Assembly: GCA_015655215.1 (NCBI GenBank)
Contig: JAATFL010000008.1
Coordinates: 1-64,000 of the forward strand
DNA length: 64,000 nucleotides
DNA from: Coriobacteriia bacterium
Lineage (GTDB): Bacteria; Actinomycetota; Coriobacteriia; Coriobacteriales; RUG033
Direction: 5' to 3'
Shown piece by piece: positions 25,147-34,159 of the stretch. The translations under genes and the position numbers were made by a program. Numbering within the stretch: position 1 is the first letter of the stretch; each line of letters begins with the position of its first letter. The notes under the pieces are model-generated. The model had not been told where the DNA came from. It saw only the letters and a list, made by a program, of their open reading frames with translations, and searched no databases.

Positions 25147-26106
25147 ATGGGCAAGGAACTTCAGGTATATGTGAACCTTCCGTTTTGCATTCACCGGTGC
25201 GCATACTGCGGGGTCCTGGTCAAAACGGGAGATTCCGCAGCGAAGGGACGCTATCTCGGTGCGTTGGAAGACGAGATGGACGCAGCAGTCCAGACCCTCG
25301 GTGAGTATGACATCACCAGCATCTACCTAGGTGGTGGCTCGCCCTCCATCTTCAACCCAGATGACATGGCCCATACGATCAACACGCTTCGAGACCACGT
25401 CGACCTCGTCCTGCACGCCGAGGTCGGCATCGAGATGATGCCGCAAACCGTTGGAACCCCAAGCCTCACCGGGTTGGGAGCCGCTCGTCTCAACCGTATG
25501 AGCCTTTCCATGCAATCGGGCGATCAGGATGAACTGAAGGCCCTCGATTGCGGCTTCACCCTCACCGACGTCGAGAACTCGATACTGTTCATGCGCAAGT
25601 TCGGAGTGCGCAACCTCAACATCGACCTGATGTACGGAAACCCTCTGCAGACGATGGCCTCCTGGGAGCAAACGCTTTTCCTGGCATGCGGGTATGGTCC
25701 TGAGCATATATCGATCTACCCGTTTACAGCGCCTTATGCGGAGGGGATGCTCCCGTGTCCGAGTGCGGCAGAGCAAGAGGACATGGTCGCTTTCGCAGCG
25801 TCCCATCTCGCAAGGAGTGGATATACCCGCTACTCGAAGTACCACTTTGCGCAAAGTGGCTTTGTCTGTCGGCACTTCTCCGATCGGTACCATGGCAGCG
25901 ACTACATCGGCCTGGGCTTGGGTGCGAAGTCGTTTATCGATGGCATCTCCTATGAGAACACCAGCGATTACCGTCAGTATGTCGAGCACAGCTCTGAGTT
26001 CGAGCAGGTAACCTGCAACGTGATGCGATTCGACGAGGAGCAGCTCGAAGAGCGATTGGCCACCTGCCGTGCGTTGCTCGTTCCCGATGCATCGCTCGCT
26101 TCTTGA
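25147..26106 (+). CDS. HemN/HemW-like radical SAM protein
   Basis: 319 residues from the ATG at 25147 (GGGGAG seven to eight bases upstream). The radical-SAM motif CIHRCAYC (Cx3Cx2C) follows VNLPFC, and YLGGGSPS, LNRMSLSMQSG and NIDLMYGNP match the coproporphyrinogen-oxidase-like (HemN/HemW) family. It lacks the N-terminal extension and conserved C-terminal domain of true HemN and is shorter than HemW (about 380), so it is probably not a coproporphyrinogen dehydrogenase; haem transfer or haem breakdown (HutW/ChuW-like) are alternatives. It follows a flavoprotein gene by 105 bases behind a long hairpin, so read-through is possible. It is convergent with the baeRF3-like gene, 13 bases apart. 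Confidence 0.75.
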   Translation: MGKELQVYVNLPFCIHRCAYCGVLVKTGDSAAKGRYLGALEDEMDAAVQTLGEYDITSIYLGGGSPSIFNPDDMAHTINTLRDHVDLVLHAEVGIEMMPQTVGTPSLTGLGAARLNRMSLSMQSGDQDELKALDCGFTLTDVENSILFMRKFGVRNLNIDLMYGNPLQTMASWEQTLFLACGYGPEHISIYPFTAPYAEGMLPCPSAAEQEDMVAFAASHLARSGYTRYSKYHFAQSGFVCRHFSDRYHGSDYIGLGLGAKSFIDGISYENTSDYRQYVEHSSEFEQVTCNVMRFDEEQLEERLATCRALLVPDASLAS

Positions 26107-26119
26107 CCATACGGGGTCG

Positions 26120-27256
26120 TCAGAACCGGAAGATTCCCGCAACCCCACTTGCAACGGGCATGCGTTTTGCGGGGAGCACCAGTATCTCCCCACCTTGGCG
26201 GACGACCATCTCCACGAGCTGGTCGAGGAGATCCGGCGCATCCGTCTGGTGCGAATACTCGACCGCACCGGTGTCCTCATCCAGCTTCCCTCCAATCCGC
26301 CTGTCGGATTCCACGAGAAGCGTCGCAACCCTACCTGCGGCGGCGGCACGGGAGATCTCCGTGGCATCGCCGCTCGCATTCCCCTGTCCGTACGCCGTCC
26401 CAAACCGCTCGACCGCCTCATCCTCGAGCTTCAGACGATGATGTTCGAGGATCCCTCTCGCGCGTTCGTTCATCTCCTCTAGCGAAAGGGCGAACGGATC
26501 GACCTCGATTCCCTCCGCTTCGAGCAAGGGGTTCTTGCTCACGCTCCGGAAGAGGGCGTGATGCTCGATAAGGGCCGCGAGTATAAGGGGAAAGCCCGAC
26601 GGACGGGAGTAATGCTCGGTGATCCAACGGTCTACGATGCGGAAGAACCTCTCGGCATCGACATCGATCTCGTCGCGACGTGCACCCGCACCGTGGTAGG
26701 TCGACGACATCCCCCGGGCATTGGAGGAGTATGTCTGATATGGCTCGGTCAGCTGATCGCCGAGAGCGTCTTCGATGGTCTTGGGCGCGCCGGGGTCGAG
26801 GTCGATTTCGCGAATCGACTGCCCATCACCCTCGAAGAGTCGCATGCTTTGCAGGTTGAGGGCGAGGATGTGATAGCGCCCGGTCGACTCAAGGGCACCG
26901 ATCAAGGGCTTGGTATGGAACCTGTCGCCCACGAGGACCATCTCGTCGACCTTGACCCGTAGCGGGTAGACGTGCATCTCCCCCTGTGCTCCGAGGACCG
27001 CCAAGCTATCGAGGGTGTTGTTCCAGACCTCTTTGTCGTCGGCGATCTCGCGAAACGGGGCGAGCAGGACTCCCGCGTCCGCCTGGGGGTACCTCTCATG
27101 GAGGCTGTTCTCGGCCTGGCGTATCAGATTGCGGAATCGGATGGGGTCCTGCAGCCTCTCTGGAGAGCTTCGATGCGTCGGAAGATATATCGATATGCAG
27201 GGTGGTGTCTGCTCTCCTGTAGGAAGTGACCGGTTGCTGTGGGCAAGAAGATGCAT
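26120..27256 (-). CDS. baeRF family 3 protein (bacterial release-factor-fold, function unknown)
   Basis: 378 residues, start at 27256 with GGGGAAAG upstream. The N-terminus PCISIYLPTHR, the middle block GDRFHTKPLIGALESTGRYH, the LALNLQSMRLFEG strand and the later HYSRPSGFPLILAALIEHHA and SKNPLLEAEGIEVDP motifs are those of the baeRF3 family, bacterial relatives of archaeal/eukaryotic release factor eRF1 and Pelota. Such proteins are predicted to act on stalled ribosomes or in stress, but the biochemical role is not established. No partner gene is evident: the neighbours are a convergent HemN-like gene and a divergent c-di-GMP protein. Confidence 0.75.
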   Translation of the reverse strand: MHLLAHSNRSLPTGEQTPPCISIYLPTHRSSPERLQDPIRFRNLIRQAENSLHERYPQADAGVLLAPFREIADDKEVWNNTLDSLAVLGAQGEMHVYPLRVKVDEMVLVGDRFHTKPLIGALESTGRYHILALNLQSMRLFEGDGQSIREIDLDPGAPKTIEDALGDQLTEPYQTYSSNARGMSSTYHGAGARRDEIDVDAERFFRIVDRWITEHYSRPSGFPLILAALIEHHALFRSVSKNPLLEAEGIEVDPFALSLEEMNERARGILEHHRLKLEDEAVERFGTAYGQGNASGDATEISRAAAAGRVATLLVESDRRIGGKLDEDTGAVEYSHQTDAPDLLDQLVEMVVRQGGEILVLPAKRMPVASGVAGIFRF

Positions 27257-27496
27257 GGTCTTTCCCCTTTCGATTGGCGACGGGAACGCATATGGAATCT
27301 ACCCGTCTAAACGAAACCAGTCCCGCAGGGTCATTCTAGGACATCGATCTGGCAAAGAGAACCCCCACCCCAACCAACCAGGTCCAGCATGGCACCGTGC
27401 CCCCGATGGCTCTTCCGCACCAGATCGCCACCTCAGGGGGTTCGGATATGCGGGCATTCATTTCGATGCCATATGGGAGAAGCACACGTCGACGCG

Positions 27497-27502
27497 TATA
27501 AT
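27497..27502 (+). promoter_or_regulatory. Candidate -10 box (TATAAT) for the riboswitch/GGDEF-EAL transcript
   Basis: A perfect TATAAT lies about 50 bases upstream of the first helix of the structured leader. No good -35 box 16-18 bases upstream. Transcription from here would give a leader of about 205 bases. Confidence 0.5.
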
Positions 27503-27549
27503 CGACTGAAGGTAAAGAGGTGATGGAGTGGTGGACCACTTTGGTTGAC

Positions 27550-27694
27550 GGTATACACGGAGGATACCTTCACGGTGCAACCCGTGTGCATCCCCGTCAC
27601 AGGGAAATCGTGAAACTCGATACCGCACTCGCTGGTCGTATGCAAGCATGCGTGCAAGTCCTTTGCGGCAGCCCTGCTGGATACGTTGCCGCCA
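27550..27694 (+). promoter_or_regulatory. Probable cobalamin-class riboswitch
   Basis: The leader of the GGDEF-EAL gene shows the ordered signatures of cobalamin riboswitches. These are: GGTGCAAC (27574-27581); the invariant ACAGGGAA (27599-27606); a P4-like hairpin ATCG-TGAAACT-CGAT (27607-27621) whose loop resembles the consensus UGcgAAU; a CCGCaCTCGC segment (27623-27632) like the conserved CCCGC of the consensus; and a B12-box-like CTGGATACGTTGCC (27677-27690). The 5' CGG(TG)CAAC can pair with the 3' GTTGCCG, and CCGCA (27623-27627) with TGCGG (27664-27668), as the fold requires. The segment normally carrying GCCACUG is short, as in compact variants. The ribosome site (GGGGGG, 27703-27708) follows 9-14 bases after, suiting translational control. 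Assignment is by eye against the remembered consensus. Confidence 0.7.
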
Positions 27695-27715
27695 GTTGGT
27701 TTGGGGGGTGTCTTG

Positions 27716-30448
27716 GTGATAGAACTGCATCACGTCTACGTTATCCTGTACGCCATCGCCGCGGCCTTGGCCCTGATAGTGGCCGTGGTCGTTTGGCGGC
27801 GTCGGTCCGCCCGAGGCGCGCTGTCCCTCGCGGCCATGATGTTTGGTATCTCCATCTGGTCTTTCACCTTGGCCATGGAGTGGTACGTGCCCACTCTGAG
27901 CGAGCAGGCCTTCTGGTTGGCAATGGGAGGTCTGGGAAAATGGATATGTCCCGTCGCCTTCCTGACTCTGGCGTTCAACCTCTCGGGTAGGAGACGCTGG
28001 CTCGCCTTCGGCCGTATCGTGCCCATATCGATCGTCGCATTCATATTCGCCAACATCGAGTGGCTGAACCCCAGCCAGCTGTTCTACAGGACGTTCGTCG
28101 CGACGACGATGGGGCCCTATACGCACTACGTAGCCGTGCGCGGTCCCCTCTACTGGGCGTCTGCGGCCTTCGTCTACACGCTGATCCTCATAGCTTCCAT
28201 CATCATCTTCCGCGTGCATTCCCGGACTTCTGGATCCGAGCGGACGCAGGCGGCGATCCTGCTTGGTGGCGGCGTGCTGCCGCTTGTCATCGACATCGTC
28301 GGTCACATCCTCTTCGGATCGCTGAACGGCCTCGAACTCGCACCGTTCGCGTTCCTGGGCACCGGGGCCCTGTGGTTGATCGCGCTCCAGCGTGGCGCGC
28401 TCTTCAACATCCTCCCCATGGCACGCGACGCGCTCGTCGAGCAGATGTCGGACGGAGTGATGGTCCTTGATGGAGAGGGTCTCGTGGTCGACGCGAACCC
28501 TGCGGCCTGCACGATCCTCCATATCCCATTGGCACAGATGATCGGAGGACCCGCCATCGTGGCCCTCGAGGGCATGAGAGGATCGCTCGACCTCCTTCAC
28601 GGCAGTGGCCGCAGACGATCGGTGCTGTCGCTGGGCGATGGTGACGATCCCCGCTTCGTCGAAATGGAGGTGACGCCGCTTGCCGTCGACCCGGGGCAGC
28701 CTCCCGCGAACCTCGTCACCCTTCACGACCTGACCGAAGAGCGCCGCAACATCGAACAGCTCAAATTGGCTCGCAAGGTGTTCGATACGGCGAACGAGGG
28801 CATACTCATCACGCGTCCCGACATGGACGAGCACATCGTCGATGTCAACGAGGCATTCTGCCGTCTGACCGGACGGACCAGGGAAGACCTGATCGGCATG
28901 AACGGAAGCGCCCTGCGTTCCGGCGAGCACCCACCTGAGTTCTACGAGGCTGTCGGAGAGACCCTCCGCACCACGGGAGCATGGCATGGCGAGATGTGGC
29001 AGACGAGAGCCGACGGGACCTCGTTTCCCTCTTGGATGTCCATGGCGCTCGCGAAGGATGGCGAGGAGCGCGGGGGGAACATCGTCGGTATCTTCACGGA
29101 CATCACGGAGATCAGGGAGGCCGAGAGCAAGCTGCAGTTCAATGCGACCCATGACTCGCTCACGCAGCTACCCAACCGCCTGCTGTTGGATGACCGGCTC
29201 GAACACGCCCTCGCCCATGCCCGGCGCACCGACGGTGGGTTGGCGGTCCTCTTCATCGACTTGGACAACTTCAAGGACGTCAACGACACGCTCGGGCATG
29301 CGCAAGGGGACGCCTTGCTGGTCGAGGCGGCCCGGCGCATCACCGCCGTCTTGCGCGAAAGCGACACGATCGGTCGCTTCGGTGGCGACGAGTTCGCCGC
29401 CGTCATCGCAGAGGTGGACGATCCCGTGCAGGTCGAGACCACGGCACGGCGTCTGCTCGATACGATATCGTCAAGCTATCGGTTGGGTGCCAAGGAGGCG
29501 CATATCAGCGCAAGCATCGGCATCGCCCTCTTCCCTGCCGATGGATTGGATGCGGCCAGCCTCATCCAGCATGCCGATATCGCCATGTACGGGGCGAAGG
29601 AGCTTGGCCGCAACGGGGTTCAGTTCTTCTCCGAGAGGCTTCAGGCGACCCTCAACCGGCGCAGGGCAGTCGAGCAAGAGCTGTGGGGCGCTCTCGAGGA
29701 GAGGCGCTACTTCCTTCTCTACCAACCGCAGGTGAATCTCTCGACGGGGAAGATCACCGGCGTCGAGGCGCTCGTTCGGCTGCGTGCCCGTGATGGCACC
29801 ATCCTCTCGCCGACGGAGTTCATCCCCATCGCCGAGAACTCCGAGCTGATCGTCCATCTGGGGGACTGGGTGCTGCGCACGGCCTTCGCCGAGCTGGCGG
29901 CCTTCCAGGCGATCACCCCCGATCTCGTCATGGGCGTGAACTTCTCGATGCGCAATTTCGAGGAGATGGACGTGACCGCGCTGCTCAACAGCGCGCTGGA
30001 AGCCTCCGACGTGAAGCCGCAATCCGTGAACCTCGGGATCACCGAGACCGCGTTTCTGGCCGATCCGAAGGAAGCCGCCGCGAAGGCGGAGAAGTTGCGG
30101 GACATGGTGGGCGTGGGGCTGTCGCTCGACGATTTCGGGGCTGGCTACTCCTCGCTCACGTATGTCCGTATGTTTCGTGCGAACACCATCAAGATCGACA
30201 CGAGCTTCGTCCAACTCCTGCCCGACGATCCGGAGGCCCGCTCCGTGGTCTTGGCGATCATCGCACTCGCGAAGAGCTTGGGGGCGACCGTCGTCGCCGA
30301 GGGGCCTGAGACCGAGGAGCAGGTATGCTTTCTCAGGGCGAATGGCTGTGGTGTCGCCCAGGGTCTCTACTTCAGCGGCCCTGTTCCTGCCGACGAGATC
30401 GCGCTTCTTCTCCGCAAGGGCCCCTTCCGCCTTCCTGTCGTGCAGTGA
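27716..30448 (+). CDS. 7TM-PAS-PAS-GGDEF-EAL c-di-GMP turnover protein
   Basis: 910 residues from the GTG at 27716, seven bases after GGGGGG; TTG codons upstream lie inside the riboswitch. Residues 1-220 form about seven membrane helices (histidine-kinase 7TM sensor type). Two PAS domains follow (about 240-340 and 355-470). The diguanylate-cyclase domain has an intact RFGGDEF active site (near 555). The phosphodiesterase domain has EALVRL (near 683), the NFSMRNF strand, LDDFGAGYSS, IKIDTSF and VVAEGPETEEQ, so all metal-binding positions look present. Both activities are possible; in such fusions one often dominates. It would set c-di-GMP levels at the membrane. The upstream cobalamin-like riboswitch implies control by B12. 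No other c-di-GMP gene is in the window. Confidence 0.9.
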   Translation: MIELHHVYVILYAIAAALALIVAVVVWRRRSARGALSLAAMMFGISIWSFTLAMEWYVPTLSEQAFWLAMGGLGKWICPVAFLTLAFNLSGRRRWLAFGRIVPISIVAFIFANIEWLNPSQLFYRTFVATTMGPYTHYVAVRGPLYWASAAFVYTLILIASIIIFRVHSRTSGSERTQAAILLGGGVLPLVIDIVGHILFGSLNGLELAPFAFLGTGALWLIALQRGALFNILPMARDALVEQMSDGVMVLDGEGLVVDANPAACTILHIPLAQMIGGPAIVALEGMRGSLDLLHGSGRRRSVLSLGDGDDPRFVEMEVTPLAVDPGQPPANLVTLHDLTEERRNIEQLKLARKVFDTANEGILITRPDMDEHIVDVNEAFCRLTGRTREDLIGMNGSALRSGEHPPEFYEAVGETLRTTGAWHGEMWQTRADGTSFPSWMSMALAKDGEERGGNIVGIFTDITEIREAESKLQFNATHDSLTQLPNRLLLDDRLEHALAHARRTDGGLAVLFIDLDNFKDVNDTLGHAQGDALLVEAARRITAVLRESDTIGRFGGDEFAAVIAEVDDPVQVETTARRLLDTISSSYRLGAKEAHISASIGIALFPADGLDAASLIQHADIAMYGAKELGRNGVQFFSERLQATLNRRRAVEQELWGALEERRYFLLYQPQVNLSTGKITGVEALVRLRARDGTILSPTEFIPIAENSELIVHLGDWVLRTAFAELAAFQAITPDLVMGVNFSMRNFEEMDVTALLNSALEASDVKPQSVNLGITETAFLADPKEAAAKAEKLRDMVGVGLSLDDFGAGYSSLTYVRMFRANTIKIDTSFVQLLPDDPEARSVVLAIIALAKSLGATVVAEGPETEEQVCFLRANGCGVAQGLYFSGPVPADEIALLLRKGPFRLPVVQ

Positions 30449-30498
30449 TCCGCCAAAGGGTTGGAGATGGGGGCATCCTGTTCGCGAACGGGCGTATC

Positions 30499-31017
30499 TC
30501 AGCCGATCTCGACATGGTCCGGATACTCATCGGGATCCGGATACCACTCTTCGTTGGTCATGGTGCTGGGGGAAATCTCGGAGACAGGCGCCTTCGCGTA
30601 GATTGCCTTTCCCTGGGCGAGCACCACGCCCTCCTCGTCGAGGATATCGCCTGAGCCCTCGAAGGTGCGTGAGCCGACCTTGTCCACACGGCCGATGCAG
30701 TGAAGCGGGACCCCATAGGGAACGGGCTTTCGGTACTTGACCGCGAGTTCCATCGTCACACCCCACACCGTCTCCCCCGAGGCGATGTTGCAGGCTCGTC
30801 CGATCGTCTCGTCAAGGATCGCCGAGATGATACCGCCGTGCACGCGACCCGGATAGCTTTGATGCTCGGGACGTGCCGTGAAGACGCAGAGGACCTCGCC
30901 GTTCTCGAGGTTGTAGAAATGGCCGTGCAGACCCAAGGGGTTATCTGCACCGCAAACCAGGCACATGGAGGAGATGTTCTGCGCGCTGGTTACCTCTGCC
31001 GAGATGGTTTTCTTCAT
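30499..31017 (-). CDS. PaaI-type hotdog thioesterase
   Basis: 172 residues, AAGGGG six bases before the ATG at 31017. The hotdog-fold signature GRVHGGIISAILDETIGRAC (His-Gly-Gly and catalytic Asp/Glu region) identifies an acyl-CoA thioesterase of the PaaI/4HBT superfamily. An N-terminal CLVCG motif precedes it, as in the subgroup annotated as 'PaaI family' with a CxxCG start. It probably hydrolyses a CoA thioester; the acid is unknown. It is convergent with the GGDEF-EAL gene and divergent from the unknown gene at 31260, with no operon partner. Confidence 0.8.
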   Translation of the reverse strand: MKKTISAEVTSAQNISSMCLVCGADNPLGLHGHFYNLENGEVLCVFTARPEHQSYPGRVHGGIISAILDETIGRACNIASGETVWGVTMELAVKYRKPVPYGVPLHCIGRVDKVGSRTFEGSGDILDEEGVVLAQGKAIYAKAPVSEISPSTMTNEEWYPDPDEYPDHVEIG

Positions 31018-31259
31018 GGGGACCCCTTCGAGCGGACATGGAACGCGCGGTGTATGGTATGCCGTACCGTATCAGACGGGAAGTCGAGGCGTGTGGGAGA
31101 TGGTCGAACCCGCTCTTTCAAGGTACGCGGGTCGCGGTTGGATGGCTGGTCACGTCCTGGGAACGCTATACTGCGCATGTGCCCGGCAACCACATATCGA
31201 CCGATGCTGCGCGATGCCATACGGCAAGTCCGCCACGGCGTCGACGCTAAGGGGGAACC

Positions 31260-31868
31260 ATGGTAGACGCGTCCCAAGGGTACGTCGACCTCACAAAAGA
31301 GGTTGAGAGCGTTCGACCAGACGATATGGACATCCCTCGAGAGATCGTCTCCCTCGCCTCGTTCACGGTTCCGATGCTGCTTGACATGGTGCATCGCCGA
31401 GAAGCCCTTCCGCCTCTGCTCATCATCGGGCGTGAGAACGATGACACGTATGCGGTAGAGCCCATCGAGGAGGAACTGCACGGTGTCGAGGACATCCTCG
31501 CCTATGCCGCGAGACGGATGGAAAACGACGTGCGGGAGGGTGATTCCCGTGCGGATGGGTTTCGGGGGGCCGTTCCCCCGATGCCGATCGTCGCCTATGC
31601 GATCGCCTACGATGAGCGCGATCCCATCTTCGGGGTGATGCCCGAACCCCAGATGACCCTGCATGTCCTGATGGGTTGCCATGCATGCGCCGAGGGCACT
31701 GCCGTGAGTCAACCGTATCGACCACGTCTGTTCGGAGGCGCGGTCCTTACCGGTCCCCCTATCATCGAAAGGGGTCCCGACTCCCTCGTCTATCGTGATG
31801 CCATGGCCGAGAAGCCTCCCATGGGTCTGGAGAGTCAAGGAGATATGGGTGGAAACGATGTTGTCTGA
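31260..31868 (+). CDS. Conserved-looking protein of unknown function
   Basis: 202 residues with a good ribosome site (AGGGGGAA) before the ATG. No family recognised. Visible traits: acidic, soluble, no signal peptide or membrane helix; a cluster VLMGCHACAEG (near 140-150) with two cysteines and a histidine that could bind metal; proline-rich ending. A promoter-like TATGAT (31952-31957) after it suggests the next gene is transcribed separately. Confidence 0.6.
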   Translation: MVDASQGYVDLTKEVESVRPDDMDIPREIVSLASFTVPMLLDMVHRREALPPLLIIGRENDDTYAVEPIEEELHGVEDILAYAARRMENDVREGDSRADGFRGAVPPMPIVAYAIAYDERDPIFGVMPEPQMTLHVLMGCHACAEGTAVSQPYRPRLFGGAVLTGPPIIERGPDSLVYRDAMAEKPPMGLESQGDMGGNDVV

Positions 31869-32098
31869 GGCTTTTGGGCGAAACCAGAAGTGGCCTGGTC
31901 GCCGTAGGGCGAAAGCCGAGGGTTTATCGATGGCCGTGTCGGGATCGTTGCTATGATGGTAACCTGCTCACCTGAAAGCCGGCCGCGCCCTCATCGCGCC
32001 ACTTGGGTTGAATGGGTACAACGCCGCACGCTCTCTTGCGATTTGAACGGCAGGAACGACCTTGCAGGTGCATGGTACCGATTTGAGAGGAGAGTCCC

Positions 32099-32635
32099 AT
32101 GGTCGAGACCGATGAGGACCGCCAGGTAGTCGAGCTGAACGAGGATCTGGAGAAGGTCATCCTCTATGCGTTCAACGAGGCCGAGGAAAAGCTCTCGGCA
32201 GATGACGGTCTCGTTCCCTTCACCATCGTCATGTCAGGGGATAACCTCACCATCGAGGAGCACGGCGGAGAGAATCCCGATGAGTGGCGCGCATCCGCCC
32301 GTCGGGCACTTGTCGGCGACCCGGCTTCCGTCGATGGATATGTTTTCGTCTACGACGGATACGTCGAACTCGAGGATGCCGAGAACGGGTCGCAGGATGC
32401 GATCATCCTCGAGTTCGCCGAACCCGACGATGAAACCGCCACCGTGCTGTGTCGTCTGTATTCCGAGACCGGCGAGGGGGTCTTCGAGGTCGAGGAGGAG
32501 ATCGCCGTAGTGGGCGAGAACGACTCGCTCTATCCCCTGGACTACCATCCGGCGCCGGCGAATCCTCTCTCGGAGGACGAGGTGGAGGAGGATGGGATCG
32601 ACGACGAGGAGATGGATGACGAACCCGAGCGGTAG
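32099..32635 (+). CDS. Acidic protein of unknown function
   Basis: 178 residues starting at ATG 32099 after GAGAGGAGAG. Strongly acidic, about one third Asp/Glu, with the last 20 residues almost wholly acidic. No signal peptide, membrane helix or cysteine cluster. A predicted beta-rich core (FTIVMSGDNLTIEEHGG, GYVFVYDGYVELED) is compatible with a small cytosolic domain. No family recognised. Codon use resembles its neighbours. Confidence 0.65.
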   Translation: MVETDEDRQVVELNEDLEKVILYAFNEAEEKLSADDGLVPFTIVMSGDNLTIEEHGGENPDEWRASARRALVGDPASVDGYVFVYDGYVELEDAENGSQDAIILEFAEPDDETATVLCRLYSETGEGVFEVEEEIAVVGENDSLYPLDYHPAPANPLSEDEVEEDGIDDEEMDDEPER

Positions 32636-32875
32636 GTCTCGACCATCCGGGTACCTCACGTCCGAGGACCGACGATCCGGCTCCATCCCCCATCCCACCG
32701 TTTAACGGTTGCATGTTTCCTTCTTAACGGGAAGCGAACGGGCAAAGAGCCTTGATGGACAAGGGTATATGCTTGGGTCATCAACCGTGAACGCGTGAGT
32801 GTCCGTCTGCGCAGGGAACGAGTGCCTCGAAGCAGGGGGCGCCACGAATGCCGCTTTCAGGAGAGGGTGAGCACA

Positions 32876-33988
32876 ATGGAGAACGCGGGTTATCTCAAAC
32901 GAGCTTGGCGATCATTGACTGCCGATAAGGAATGGTGGCAGCCGATGATCATCTTTTCCTTGGTGAGCCTCATCCCCATCATTGGACCCATCTTGGTGTT
33001 GGGCTATGTCCTGGCCTGGTCACGTGAGGCCGCGTGGGGGCTCGATCGGCCCATCTCCCACGGCGTGGGAGACCTGGGCGATATGCTCAAGCTGGGTTTC
33101 TTCGGGACGGTGATCGAGTTCGTCTGGGTGATGGTCCTCATGATCATCGGCGTGGGCCTTGGCTCGCTTCCGAGTTTCCTCGGGTTTCTCGGGTTCGTCG
33201 CTGGACAGGTGCTGCTCATCGGCGGCTTCATGGTCTGCGCGGTTGCCATGCTCCGGGCCACCATCTACAACTCCATCACCCCGGGATTCCAACTCAAGAT
33301 GGCCTGGGAGATGTCCAAGCATGACGGGAAGGGCTTGGGGCGGGTCTTGCTCATCGCCATCGTCTGCTCGCTCATCGTCGGCGTCATCTTCTTCCTGTTG
33401 CTTCTCCCGGTCCTCGCCGGTGTGGGCATCTTCGCCAGCGGGGTTCTCAGCGGGACGGCCACGCTCACGGCGAGCGTCATCTCGCTGGGTATCTTCGCCA
33501 TGCTCTGGGTCATCGTCATCGCGTGTCTCGGCGTGTTCGCCTCGACGCTGATCAGCTTCGTCTTCTTTCGGGCGCTGGGTATGTGGATGGAGCAGTTCAA
33601 GCCGGCCACCTGGGGTCCATCGCAGCAGCTCCTGCCATTCATGATGGCCCAGCCAGCGGGGGCGGTTCCGACGCAGCCGCAGCAGCCCCAGCAGCCCCAG
33701 CCATCTTCACAGGCACAACCGGCACCCCAGTCGACACCGTTGGAGCCACCGGTCGTGATACCGCCCGTACCCGCGACGGAGGTGCTACAACAGGAGAAGC
33801 GGCCGATACCGATGCCTCCGGTTCCCGAAGAGGCCACGGCCGTTGTCGACCCGGTGTCAAACGATGAGGACGAGGCGCCAGCGCCCGTTCCGGCCGAGGG
33901 GTCCTCGGGGCTTGCGCCCGACGTGCCGAAGGCGCCTGCCTCCGGTGTCGATGATGGTGGCAAGCCCGATAAGGCCGAACGAGAATAG
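32876..33988 (+). CDS. DUF4013-like membrane protein with Pro/Gln-rich tail
   Basis: 370 residues from the ATG at 32876 (GAGAGGGTG upstream; an earlier in-frame start at 32795 lacks a site). The opening GYLKRAWRSLTADKEWWQPM and SLIPIIGPILVLGY match DUF4013 proteins, which have about six membrane helices and unknown function; here they span residues 20-250. The last 110 residues are disordered, rich in Pro, Gln, Glu and Val, with QQPQQPQ runs. An intrinsic terminator follows. Confidence 0.75.
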   Translation: MENAGYLKRAWRSLTADKEWWQPMIIFSLVSLIPIIGPILVLGYVLAWSREAAWGLDRPISHGVGDLGDMLKLGFFGTVIEFVWVMVLMIIGVGLGSLPSFLGFLGFVAGQVLLIGGFMVCAVAMLRATIYNSITPGFQLKMAWEMSKHDGKGLGRVLLIAIVCSLIVGVIFFLLLLPVLAGVGIFASGVLSGTATLTASVISLGIFAMLWVIVIACLGVFASTLISFVFFRALGMWMEQFKPATWGPSQQLLPFMMAQPAGAVPTQPQQPQQPQPSSQAQPAPQSTPLEPPVVIPPVPATEVLQQEKRPIPMPPVPEEATAVVDPVSNDEDEAPAPVPAEGSSGLAPDVPKAPASGVDDGGKPDKAERE

Positions 33989-34030
33989 ACCTCGAGCCGT
34001 CTGATTTGCTCCGTATGCAGTATCGTTTTG

Positions 34031-34067
34031 GCAGGTGGGGTCCTTAGAGGCCCTGCCTGCTTTTTTT
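34031..34067 (+). terminator. Rho-independent terminator
   Basis: A 10-bp stem (GCAGGTGGGG with CCCTGCCTGC, two G-T pairs), 10-base loop, followed by seven T's (34061-34067). It ends the DUF4013-like gene. Confidence 0.85.
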
Positions 34068-34159
34068 AGGCGGTATCTTATGCAGATGCCTGGACACGGG
34101 GTACGTGTGCAAGTACCGTTGTCTTGTGCAAGTCGATGGATGCGTTGAGGAGCTCGGAC

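Noticed and set aside
27550-27694. c-di-GMP (GEMM) or fluoride riboswitch before the GGDEF-EAL gene
   Set aside because: A short CACAGGG and a GGTGATGG word tempt, but the remaining consensus elements of these classes are missing, while the cobalamin core elements occur in order with matching pairings.
27520-27990. 156-codon plus-strand frame upstream of the GGDEF-EAL gene
   Set aside because: It overlaps the riboswitch-like leader and the first membrane helices of the GGDEF-EAL protein in another frame, and has no family motif.
27458-29152. 564-codon minus-strand frame
   Set aside because: Shadow of the GGDEF-EAL gene in reverse; no domain, ribosome site or conservation signal, and it crosses the riboswitch.
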